The position numbers were made by a program, and so were the translations under genes. From Solirubrobacter ginsenosidimutans (GTDB lineage Bacteria; Actinomycetota; Thermoleophilia; Solirubrobacterales; Solirubrobacteraceae), in the NCBI RefSeq assembly GCF_027587205.1, contig NZ_JAPDOD010000059.1:1-52994 (forward strand): 52,994 bases of DNA. The letters run 5' to 3'. Position 1 is the first letter of the stretch, and each line of letters starts with the position of its first letter. The notes beneath the pieces were generated by a model. The model was not told the DNA's origin. It searched no databases and was given only the letters and a program-made list of their open reading frames with translations. Shown here one piece after another: positions 26,019 to 32,834 of this stretch.

Positions 26019-26687
26019 CTAGCTGGAGCGCATGTACGCCAGGACGGCGAGCACGCGGCGGTGATCGACGACCGTGGGCGCCAGGTCGAGCTTGGAGAAG
26101 ATCGACGTGACGTGCTTCTCCACGGCGCGCTCGGTCACGACCAGCGCCTCGGCGATGGCGGCGTTGGAGCGGCCCTCGGCCATCAGGCCCAGCACCTCGC
26201 GCTCGCGGGCGGTCAGGCCCTCGAGCGGGTCCTCGCGGCGGCGGCGGCCGAGCAGCAGCGCGACGACCTCCGGGTCCAGCGCCGAGCCGCCGCCGGCGAC
26301 GCGGCGCACGGCGTCGGTGAAGGTGTCCACGTCCGCGACGCGGTCCTTGAGCAGGTAGCCGGTGCTCTCGGTGGACTCCGACAGCAGATCCAGCGCGTAG
26401 GCCTCTTCGACATACTGGGAGAGGACGAGCACGCCCGTGCCCGGGTACTCGGCGCGGATCTTGCGGGCCGCGCGCAGCCCCTCGTCGGTGTGGCTCGGCG
26501 GCATGCGGACGTCGATCACGGCGACGTCGGGCTTGTGGGCGCCGACCTTGCGGATCAGGTCCTCGGCGTCGCCGGCCTGGCCCGCGACCTCGAAGCCGGA
26601 GTCCTCCAGCAGGCGCACGAGACCCTCGCGCAACAGCACGGAATCCTCGGCGACGACGACCTTCAGTGGGGAATCGGAAGTACTCAT
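26019..26687 (-). CDS. NarL/FixJ-type response regulator (REC-LuxR)
   Basis: A 222-residue DNA-binding regulator. The receiver domain (about 8-125) has acidic pocket residues in VVAEDSVLLREG, phospho-acceptor Asp59 in VIDVRMPP, and the conserved Lys in GYLLKDR. The output domain (about 155-218) is a LuxR helix-turn-helix, LTAREREVLGLMAEGRSNAAIAEAL-type, with VTERAVEKHVTSIFSKL. It overlaps the histidine kinase gene by 4 bp, so the pair is co-translated and almost certainly cognate. By position it probably controls the ABC exporter downstream. Confidence 0.94.
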   Translation of the reverse strand: MSTSDSPLKVVVAEDSVLLREGLVRLLEDSGFEVAGQAGDAEDLIRKVGAHKPDVAVIDVRMPPSHTDEGLRAARKIRAEYPGTGVLVLSQYVEEAYALDLLSESTESTGYLLKDRVADVDTFTDAVRRVAGGGSALDPEVVALLLGRRRREDPLEGLTAREREVLGLMAEGRSNAAIAEALVVTERAVEKHVTSIFSKLDLAPTVVDHRRVLAVLAYMRSS

Positions 26688-28393
26688 ACGGGAATCTCCG
26701 CTCGGAGAGTAGTGCCCGACCCGGGTGGAGAGTCGAGTGCCAGGGAACCGTCCAGTGCGCCGACACGATCGGCGAGGCCGCGCAGACCCGACCCTCGGTC
26801 AGGATCCGCGCCGCCCACACCATCGTCTCGTATTTCGACGCATGCGTGGCCGTTGATTCTGCGGACGGCCACCGTAGCCGCGTTGGCGTTGGCGTATTTG
26901 GCGACGTTGGTGAGCGCTTCGGCGATGACGAAGTACGCCGCGGCCTCGACCGGCTCGGGCAGCCGCTCGCCCGGGACCTCGACGACCTGCACGGGCAGCG
27001 GGGAGCGGACCGCGAGCGCCTCGACGGCGGCCCGCAGGCCCCGGTCCGAGAGCACCGCGGGGTGGATGCCGCGGGCGAGCTCGCGCAGCTCCTCCAGCGC
27101 GCGGGTGAGCTCCTCCCCCGCCGCGCCGATCATCTCCACCGCCGTCTCGGGCGACTTGTCGATCTGCTTCTGGGCCATGCGCAAGGAGATCGAGAGGGCG
27201 ACGAGCCGCTGCTGGGCGCCGTCGTGCAGGTTGCGCTCCAGCCGCCGGCGCTCCTGCAGGCCGGCCTCCACGATGCGGGCGCGCGAGCGCCGCAGGGCGG
27301 CCTCCAGGCGCTCTGAGCGCATCGCCAGGCCGGCGGCGGCCGCGACGGTGCTCAGGACCTCGGGCTCCGCGCGCAGGCTGCGGTCGTGCACGATCGCGCC
27401 CACGCGCTGACCCTCGAGCTCGACCGCCGTCCACGCGCGGTCGGAGGGGATCTGGGCGGCCTGGCCGTCGCGCTTGACCCATCCGCCCTCGACCCAATAG
27501 AGGACCTGGAGGCCGGGATCGTCGAGCGCCTCGGCCAGCAGGCCGCGCAGGCCGTCCGTGCCCGGGGCCTCGCCGAGGCGCACGAGCAGCGCGCCGACGG
27601 CATCGGCGTGCGCGACACGGCTGCGGAGCAGCCCGAAGAGGAAGGTGAACGGGACCGAGGCGAAGACGATCTGGCCGAGCAGCATCAGGACGGCCGCGAC
27701 GTCGTCCTCGTCGCCGGCGACCGTCTGCGCGCCGATCGAACCCGCGACGAGGATCATCAGCACGATCCCCGACCACAAGAGCGGCGCAAGGGTGCGCCGG
27801 CGAGCGGGGCTCGCGGCGCGCCAGCGGGCCGCGAGGACGTAGACGAGGTAGGCGACGAGCGCGACCGCGGTGCCGGTGGTGATCGCATCCAGCACCGTCC
27901 CGGCAGTCGGGTCGTCGGAGACCTGGAAGATCGAGCGCGGGCAGCCGCTGCAGTGCGCCTCGAAACCGAACATCAGAAATGGCGCGGGCCCGACGATCGC
28001 GATCACATACGCCGCGGCGATCAAGCGCCGGTGCGCCGGGCGCCTGACGCGGCCCTCGGGGTAGGCGACCAGCAGGTGCACGAAGGCCGCGAGATAGAGG
28101 TTCACGCCGAGCACGGCGACGGTGAAGACCGCGGGGGTGTCGGCGGCGACGAACGCGCTGAGCAGCCAGGCGAAGCCGGTCCAGGTCATCAGCGCGCCGA
28201 TCCGGTTCTGCGGGCGCCGCGCCCACGCGTAGAGGCCGGTGCCGATCCACGCGGCCCCGATCCCGAGCAGGATCGTGACCGTCAGCCCACGGTGGTCGAG
28301 GTGATCGGACGCAACGATGACGGCTGCGCCGAGCAGGCCGAGGGCGAGACCCGCGAGCGCCAGCAGAGCCAGCGCGCGGGTGAGGGGCTTCAC
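26684..28393 (-). CDS. Sensor histidine kinase (HisKA_3 / HATPase_c)
   Basis: A 569-residue kinase with about seven to eight membrane helices in residues 8-260, a GAF-like linker (about 265-365), then the dimerisation/phospho-acceptor helix ERRRLERNLHDGAQQR with His390. The ATPase domain carries the N-box EALTNVAKYA (Asn496), DDGVGG at 523-528, and a GSGLRGL lid. The extracytoplasmic loop near 147-151 holds HCSGC, a possible metal- or redox-sensing site. The start is GTG, overlapping the stop of the receiver gene by 4 bp. The LiaS/DesK-like kinase type plus the adjacent MacB-type transporter suggests sensing of an envelope stress or peptide; the signal itself is unknown. Confidence 0.92.
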   Translation of the reverse strand: MKPLTRALALLALAGLALGLLGAAVIVASDHLDHRGLTVTILLGIGAAWIGTGLYAWARRPQNRIGALMTWTGFAWLLSAFVAADTPAVFTVAVLGVNLYLAAFVHLLVAYPEGRVRRPAHRRLIAAAYVIAIVGPAPFLMFGFEAHCSGCPRSIFQVSDDPTAGTVLDAITTGTAVALVAYLVYVLAARWRAASPARRRTLAPLLWSGIVLMILVAGSIGAQTVAGDEDDVAAVLMLLGQIVFASVPFTFLFGLLRSRVAHADAVGALLVRLGEAPGTDGLRGLLAEALDDPGLQVLYWVEGGWVKRDGQAAQIPSDRAWTAVELEGQRVGAIVHDRSLRAEPEVLSTVAAAAGLAMRSERLEAALRRSRARIVEAGLQERRRLERNLHDGAQQRLVALSISLRMAQKQIDKSPETAVEMIGAAGEELTRALEELRELARGIHPAVLSDRGLRAAVEALAVRSPLPVQVVEVPGERLPEPVEAAAYFVIAEALTNVAKYANANAATVAVRRINGHACVEIRDDGVGGADPDRGSGLRGLADRVGALDGSLALDSPPGSGTTLRAEIPV

Positions 28394-28743
28394 ACCAAGA
28401 GCTCCTGGACGCGCTCGCCCGACAGTTCGGCTTTCGGGACGAACCCGCGGGCGCCTGAGCGGCTCACGAGCGGGCCGAAGTCCGAGGAGTCGCGGCTGGA
28501 GACGAGGATCACGGCCGGCGAGTCCGGTCTCCCGGTGATGCGGGCCGCGACGTCGAAGCCGTCGATGTCGGGGAGTTGCACGTCCAGCAGCACGAGCTGG
28601 GGCCTGAGGCGACAGGTCTCTTCGACCGCGCTGGCCCCGTCCACCGCCTCGCCGATGACGTTGAAGCCCTCGCTCTCGAGCAGCACGCGAGCGCTGGCCC
28701 GAAAGGACGGGTGGTCGTCGACGATAAGGACGGTGCAGTCCAC
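28390..28743 (-). CDS. Stand-alone receiver-domain response regulator
   Basis: A 117-residue protein made only of a REC domain: LIVDDHPSFRASARVLLESE with Asp9/Asp10, phospho-acceptor Asp54 in LLDVQLPDIDGF, Ser in ILVSSRD, and Lys in FVPKAEL. It has no output domain, so it probably acts as a phosphate sink, an allosteric partner, or a second target of the kinase it precedes. The start is GTG. It heads the receiver-kinase-regulator operon, with 4-bp overlaps throughout. A 14-bp inverted repeat lies 36 bp upstream of its start. Confidence 0.9.
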   Translation of the reverse strand: MDCTVLIVDDHPSFRASARVLLESEGFNVIGEAVDGASAVEETCRLRPQLVLLDVQLPDIDGFDVAARITGRPDSPAVILVSSRDSSDFGPLVSRSGARGFVPKAELSGERVQELLV

Positions 28744-28779
28744 AGGTTCGATTCTCGTTACCGCGAGTAGGGGTTCACA

Positions 28780-28793
28780 TACGGCTGGCCGTA
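28780..28793. promoter_or_regulatory. Perfect inverted repeat upstream of the two-component operon
   Basis: TACGGC-TG-GCCGTA lies in the 70-bp gap between rpe and the receiver gene, 37 bp before the receiver start codon. It may be an operator for autoregulation or a small hairpin ending rpe transcription. There is no T-run on either side, so the operator reading is slightly favoured. Confidence 0.3.
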
Positions 28794-28813
28794 CAACACG
28801 TGCGTGCGGCCCT

Positions 28814-29467
28814 TTACCGGGTGATCGCGGTCGTGATGGTCTGAACCGCCGCGGCGGGGTCCTGCGCGCCGAACACGGCGGTACCCGCGACGAACACCGT
28901 GGCGCCCGCCGCAGCGCACTTCGCGGCGGTTTCGGCGTCGATCCCGCCGTCCACTTCGAGGGCGGTGCCGGGGCCGATCAGCGTGCGCAGCCGGACGAGC
29001 TTGCTCAGCGAATGTTCGAGGAAGCGCTGGCCGCCCCAGCCGGGGTTGACCGTCATGCACAGCACCATGTCGGGCGCGAGCTCGGATACGGCCTCGGCGG
29101 GCGTGCCGGGGTTCAGCGCGAGCCCGCTGAGACAGCCGGCGTCGTTGATCGCCTGCAGCGTGTAGTGCAGGTGCGGCGTGGACTCGGCGTGGATCGTGAT
29201 CGAATCCGCGCCCGCCTTGGCGAACGCCTCGATCTGGCGCTCGGGCCGCTCGATCATCAGGTGGACGTCGATCTTGGCCCCCGCGGCCTCGACCTGCGCC
29301 TTGATCGCGTCCACGGCGAGCGGGCCCATCGTGATCGGCGGGACGAAGTGGCCGTCCATCACGTCGACGTGGATCACCGGCGCGCCGGCGTCGAGCACCA
29401 GCTGGACCTGGTCGGAGAGCCGGCCGAAGTCGGCGGCGAGGATCGAGGGGGCGAGGCCTTTGAGCAC
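28814..29467 (-). CDS. rpe: Ribulose-phosphate 3-epimerase
   Basis: A 217-residue TIM-barrel enzyme that interconverts ribulose 5-phosphate and xylulose 5-phosphate in the pentose phosphate pathway. Visible family motifs are LAPSILAADFGRL at the N-terminus, the metal site VIHVDVMDGHFVPP, VHLMIERPE, MTVNPGWGGQ and VDGGID. GTG at 29467 is chosen because it starts just before LAPSILAADF and shares one base with the stop of the zinc-ribbon gene (TAGTG). The longer frame to 29566 is the shadow of that gene. The product, ribulose 5-phosphate or its isomer, is also the substrate of RibAB, which explains the ancestral linkage to rib genes. Confidence 0.96.
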   Translation of the reverse strand: MLKGLAPSILAADFGRLSDQVQLVLDAGAPVIHVDVMDGHFVPPITMGPLAVDAIKAQVEAAGAKIDVHLMIERPERQIEAFAKAGADSITIHAESTPHLHYTLQAINDAGCLSGLALNPGTPAEAVSELAPDMVLCMTVNPGWGGQRFLEHSLSKLVRLRTLIGPGTALEVDGGIDAETAAKCAAAGATVFVAGTAVFGAQDPAAAVQTITTAITR

Positions 29468-29688
29468 TAGATCGGAGCCAGCATGCTGGATTGACAGTGG
29501 CCGCACATATACAGGGCGGTGCTCGACATGCGCACGATCGTCGAGTGTTCCCCGCAGTTGGGGCACACCGAACGCAGCTCGAAGCGATGCAGGCAGTTCA
29601 CGCAGCGATAGCGGCCGGGGAGGTTCGTCGGACGCAGCCAGGGCTCATGACAGGAGGGGCAGACGTCGCCCAGGTCGGACGTGCTCAT
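29467..29688 (-). CDS. Double zinc-ribbon small protein
   Basis: A 73-residue protein with four CxxC knuckles (Cys10/13, 29/32, 42/45, 62/65), enough for two zinc ribbons; the second pair lies in VCPNCGE and MCGHCQ. Nothing else is recognisable. The ATG overlaps the rsmB stop by 4 bp and its stop touches the rpe start, so it is translated as part of rsmB-ZnR-rpe. The ribbons suggest binding of RNA, DNA or another protein; the link to rRNA methylation or ribosome assembly is only by position. Confidence 0.85.
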   Translation of the reverse strand: MSTSDLGDVCPSCHEPWLRPTNLPGRYRCVNCLHRFELRSVCPNCGEHSTIVRMSSTALYMCGHCQSSMLAPI

Positions 29689-31022
29689 GCGCGCCGTCGG
29701 AGTCTCGCGACGAAGAAGCCGTCGGTGCGATCGCGGTGCGGGAACGTCTGCAAATACTGCGGCATGGTCGGATGCTTCCAGAGAGGCAGGTCGGCGCCCA
29801 GGTCAGTCGCTGCGAAATCCTCGTGAGCGGCCAGGAAGGCTGCCACGACGCGCTCGTTCTCGATGGGCGAGATCGTGCAGGTCGAGTAGACAAGGGTACC
29901 GCCGGGCTTCAGGGCGCTCGCACCGGCCTCGAGAATCTCGCGCTGGAGCGACGCGAGCGCCTCCGGGCGGCCGGCCTTGCGCCAGCGGGCGTCGGGGCGC
30001 GAGGCGAGCGTCCCGAGGTCTGAGCAGGGCGGGTCGACGAGCACGCGGTCGAACGTCGGCTCGAGCGGGTGTGTGGCGTCGGCGGTGCGCACGTCGACGA
30101 TGGTCGCGCCCATGCGCTCGGCGGTGGCGCGCAGCGCCTCGGCCCGGCCCGGGTGCTTCTCGACGGCGACGATCTCCCCCACGTCGCCCATCAGCGCGGC
30201 CAGGTGGGTGGTCTTGCCGCCGGGAGCGGCACAGAGATCGAGCACGCGCTCGCCTTGCGTGGGCGCGAGCGCGCGGGCCACCGCCATCGCGGCGCGCGAC
30301 TGCGGCATCAGCAGCCCCTGCTCCCACTCCGGCGCGCCGAAGGTGTCGAACGGCCCGTCCAGGATCAGCGCCTCCTCGTCGACGACGTGGGCGGGCAGGC
30401 GCAGCGCCAGCTCCTCGGCGGTCGTCTTGAGCGTGTTCGCGCGCAGCGACGGCTCGGCCGGCTCGTTGTCGGCGGCCATCAGCGCCCGTGCCGTCTCGGC
30501 CCCGAACGCGTCGAACCACAACCGCGCGATCCATTCGGGGTGCGAGTGCCTGAGCGCCGCCTGCTCCGCCGTTCGGTCGGGAAGCTGGGCGACGATCTTG
30601 CGCCCCTCGCGCGCGGCGCGCCTGAGGACCGCGTTGACGAGGCCGGCACCGCGCGGAGCGTCGCGCTTGGCCAGCTCGACCGACTCCCCCACGGCCGCGT
30701 GCGCCGGCACGCGATCGAGAAAGGTCAGCTGGAAGACCCCCAGCCGCAGCGCGGCCAGAACGGGAGCGTCCAATTTCTTTGACGATCTGCGGGCAAGACG
30801 TTCGATGACATGGTCGAGCGTGGCCATCCGTTGGACGGTGCCGTAGCTGAGTTGCGTGGCGAGCGCGAGATCCCGCGCGTCCAGCCGCAATCGCTTGGCT
30901 TCGCCGTGCAGCGCGCGATCGGCCCACGCGTCCTGTTCGAAGACGCGCCGCACGACGGCGTATGCGCAGGCCCGCGCCGGAGCGATGGGGCCGAGGCCTG
31001 ATGGAAGGTCCAGGTTTTGCAC
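29685..31022 (-). CDS. rsmB: 16S rRNA m5C967 methyltransferase RsmB (Sun/Fmu)
   Basis: A 445-residue protein with an N-terminal NusB-like RNA-binding domain (about 15-140; SYGTVQRMATLDHVIERL and LVNAVLRRAAREG) and a C-terminal SAM-dependent methyltransferase. SAM is bound by LDLCAAPGGKTTHL at 261-274. The catalytic cysteines of RNA m5C enzymes are Cys333 in DPPCSDLGT and Cys382 in YSTCTISPIENE. It methylates one cytosine of 16S rRNA in the small subunit. The start at 31022 faces a 248-bp region shared with a divergent secreted-protein gene. It heads the rsmB-ZnR-rpe operon. Confidence 0.95.
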   Translation of the reverse strand: MQNLDLPSGLGPIAPARACAYAVVRRVFEQDAWADRALHGEAKRLRLDARDLALATQLSYGTVQRMATLDHVIERLARRSSKKLDAPVLAALRLGVFQLTFLDRVPAHAAVGESVELAKRDAPRGAGLVNAVLRRAAREGRKIVAQLPDRTAEQAALRHSHPEWIARLWFDAFGAETARALMAADNEPAEPSLRANTLKTTAEELALRLPAHVVDEEALILDGPFDTFGAPEWEQGLLMPQSRAAMAVARALAPTQGERVLDLCAAPGGKTTHLAALMGDVGEIVAVEKHPGRAEALRATAERMGATIVDVRTADATHPLEPTFDRVLVDPPCSDLGTLASRPDARWRKAGRPEALASLQREILEAGASALKPGGTLVYSTCTISPIENERVVAAFLAAHEDFAATDLGADLPLWKHPTMPQYLQTFPHRDRTDGFFVARLRRRA

Positions 31023-31270
31023 GTCAGCCTTTACGAATCCCTGGACTTCTGATTGGCTCCCGATTTCCGCAGCGCGCCAGGGCTGGCGCTGAGCGGTACC
31101 TCGAACAGAGGTCCAAATTCCGGTCTATTTCTCAAGATTGAAACTGGGCTGTTTGCAGCCCTTTCTCCCCATGCTCGAACGTTCGTCCAAAAACACCCCA
31201 CCAGGATCAATTTGTCCCAAGAGGGCTAATGGACCGCGTACAACTTGCCGACACCTCCCCAAGGAAGGGG
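31023..31270. promoter_or_regulatory. Divergent intergenic region with a small hairpin
   Basis: This 248-bp region, clearly less GC-rich than its surroundings, separates rsmB (-) from the secreted repeat protein (+) and must hold both promoters. No confident -35/-10 pair could be assigned. A GGGCTG-TTTG-CAGCCC stem-loop followed by TTTCT lies at 31146-31161 and could be an attenuator or 5'-leader element for the plus-strand gene. The plus-strand Shine-Dalgarno is AAGGA at 31261-31265. An ATG at 31229 would lengthen the gene by 14 codons. Confidence 0.45.
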
Positions 31271-32779
31271 ATGCCACACATGTCGGACACTGACAGCACT
31301 TACTCAATGAACCCGCGCACGGCGCGGCCCTCGGCACTTGGCGACCTCCGTTTCGCCGGGACGATCGCCGCAGGCCTCGTCGCAGGAACGCTCGGCCTCG
31401 GCGCGCTCGCCACTCCGCTCGTCGGCTGGAAGGATTGGCCCTCGGCGCTGACCCAGCAGGCCAACGGCCAGCCGGTCGTGCTCGCCAAGGCGGCGACCAA
31501 GGTGCGCAGCGAGCAGACGCCGCGCAAGGATCGCCCCGCGCCCGGCGGCGCGTCCGCGCAGGACAACGTCGGGTTCCCGGGCACCGGCTCGGGCAACGGG
31601 CCCGGCGCCGCCTCGCTCGCGGGTGGCCTCGCCACGTTCATCAACACACCTTCGCCCGGGGGCGCCTCCACGCCCGCCAAGAAGGACCGGAGCAAGCCGT
31701 CGACGTCGGACGTCGTCGGTTCCTCCGTGCCCGCCGCCGGCGACGCGACGTACACGAGCCCGGTCGCGTTCACGAACACGGGCGAGGACGCGAACAGCGA
31801 CAACGTCCCGGACACGCAGCCGCTCGGCGCCACGCGCGTGAGTGACGGTGCCCTGGTCGGCGCGTCAGGCCTCTCCAGTGAGACCGAGTTCAAGATCCGC
31901 TCCGGCGGTGGCTGGCAGGACACCAACGGCGACGACGTCGTCGACGGCAACGACGACGCCGACGGCGACGGCGTGACCAACGCCGACGAAGAGCGCAACC
32001 ACACCGATCCCATGAACTGGGACACGAACGGCGACGGCACTTCAGACGGCTCCGAGGACAACAACGGCGACGGCGTGCCCGACGGCCTGCCGCCCACGAC
32101 GCCGGTCGAGGAACCGCCCGCGCCGGCCGAGACGCCGGTCGACGACGGCTCCACGGCTCCGCCGCCCGACAACACCCCGGTGGTGCCGGCCGATCCGCCG
32201 ATTGCGCCGACGGACCCCGGCTCCTCGACCGAGACTCCCGTCCCGGCGCCGGAGACACCCGCCCCGGTGACCGATGTGCCGTCCGGCGACGCTCCGGTCA
32301 GCCCGGCCCCCGAGCAGTCGGCTCCGGTCGACGAGGCCCCGGCCGCCGCGACCGAGGCGCCCACGCAGACGCCGGCCGCCACGGACGAGACCCCCGCCGC
32401 CACGGACGAGACTCCGGCGAAGAGCGACGACGCCCCGGCGAAGAGCGACGACGCCCCGGCGAAGTCCGACGACGCCCCGGCGAAGAGCGACGACGCCCCG
32501 GCGAAGTCCGACGACGCCCCAGCGAAGTCCGACGACGCCCCGGCGAAGAGCGACGACGCACCCACGAAGTCCGACGAGGCTCCGGCCCCCGCTCCGGCCC
32601 CGGCTGAGGCTCCCGCACCCGCTCCGGCCCCGGCTGAGGCTCCCGCCCCGGCACCGGCCGCCGAGGCGCCGGCTCCCGCACCCGCTCCGGCCGCTGACGC
32701 TCCCGCCGCTCCCGCCGAGGCTCCCGCGCAGGAAGCTGCTCCCGCCGCCGCGGACCCCGCAGCTACCCCCGCCTGGTAG
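31271..32779 (+). CDS. Exported calcium-repeat protein with (PAKSDDA)n and Pro/Ala tail
   Basis: A protein of 502 residues of unknown function. After about 25 polar residues comes a hydrophobic segment (FAGTIAAGLVAGTLGLGALA), an atypically placed signal or membrane anchor. A Gly/Pro-rich spacer follows, then a calcium-binding stretch of thrombospondin-3-like units (DTNGDDVVDGNDDADGDG, DTNGDGTSDGSEDNNGDG). Next is a long Pro/Thr/Ala region containing eight tandem heptapeptides PAKSDDA/PTKSDEA, and finally PAPAPAE repeats. The protein is almost certainly surface-exposed or secreted and extended, perhaps spanning or binding the wall. ATG at 31271 is chosen for its AAGGA 5 bp upstream; ATGs at 31229 and 31280 are alternatives. 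It interrupts the fmt-rsmB gene pair on the opposite strand. Confidence 0.8.
   Translation: MPHMSDTDSTYSMNPRTARPSALGDLRFAGTIAAGLVAGTLGLGALATPLVGWKDWPSALTQQANGQPVVLAKAATKVRSEQTPRKDRPAPGGASAQDNVGFPGTGSGNGPGAASLAGGLATFINTPSPGGASTPAKKDRSKPSTSDVVGSSVPAAGDATYTSPVAFTNTGEDANSDNVPDTQPLGATRVSDGALVGASGLSSETEFKIRSGGGWQDTNGDDVVDGNDDADGDGVTNADEERNHTDPMNWDTNGDGTSDGSEDNNGDGVPDGLPPTTPVEEPPAPAETPVDDGSTAPPPDNTPVVPADPPIAPTDPGSSTETPVPAPETPAPVTDVPSGDAPVSPAPEQSAPVDEAPAAATEAPTQTPAATDETPAATDETPAKSDDAPAKSDDAPAKSDDAPAKSDDAPAKSDDAPAKSDDAPAKSDDAPTKSDEAPAPAPAPAEAPAPAPAPAEAPAPAPAAEAPAPAPAPAADAPAAPAEAPAQEAAPAAADPAATPAW
32414..32581 (+). repeat. Eight tandem 21-bp coding repeats (PAKSDDA)
   Basis: Eight in-frame units of 21 bp encode PAKSDDA (seven times) and PTKSDEA (last). 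Units differ mainly by the serine codon, which alternates between AGC and TCC. That pattern implies duplication followed by drift, and suggests that the number of units may vary between strains. Confidence 0.9.
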
Positions 32780-32803
32780 TCACGGCAACCGCATCGCTTT
32801 GAC

Positions 32804-32831
32804 CCTCGGGGCGCCACACGGCGCCCCGAGG
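32804..32831. terminator. Bidirectional terminator between convergent genes
   Basis: A perfect 12-bp stem (32804-32815 with 32820-32831) with an ACAC loop sits in the 55-bp gap between the secreted repeat protein (+) and fmt-HEAT (-). There is no T-run, but the extreme stability and position support a GC-type terminator serving both strands. Confidence 0.7.
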
Positions 32832-32834
32832 TCG

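Noticed and set aside
32414..32581. CRISPR-like array
   Set aside because: Units are 21 bp, contiguous, in frame and coding (PAKSDDA); there are no spacers and no cas genes.
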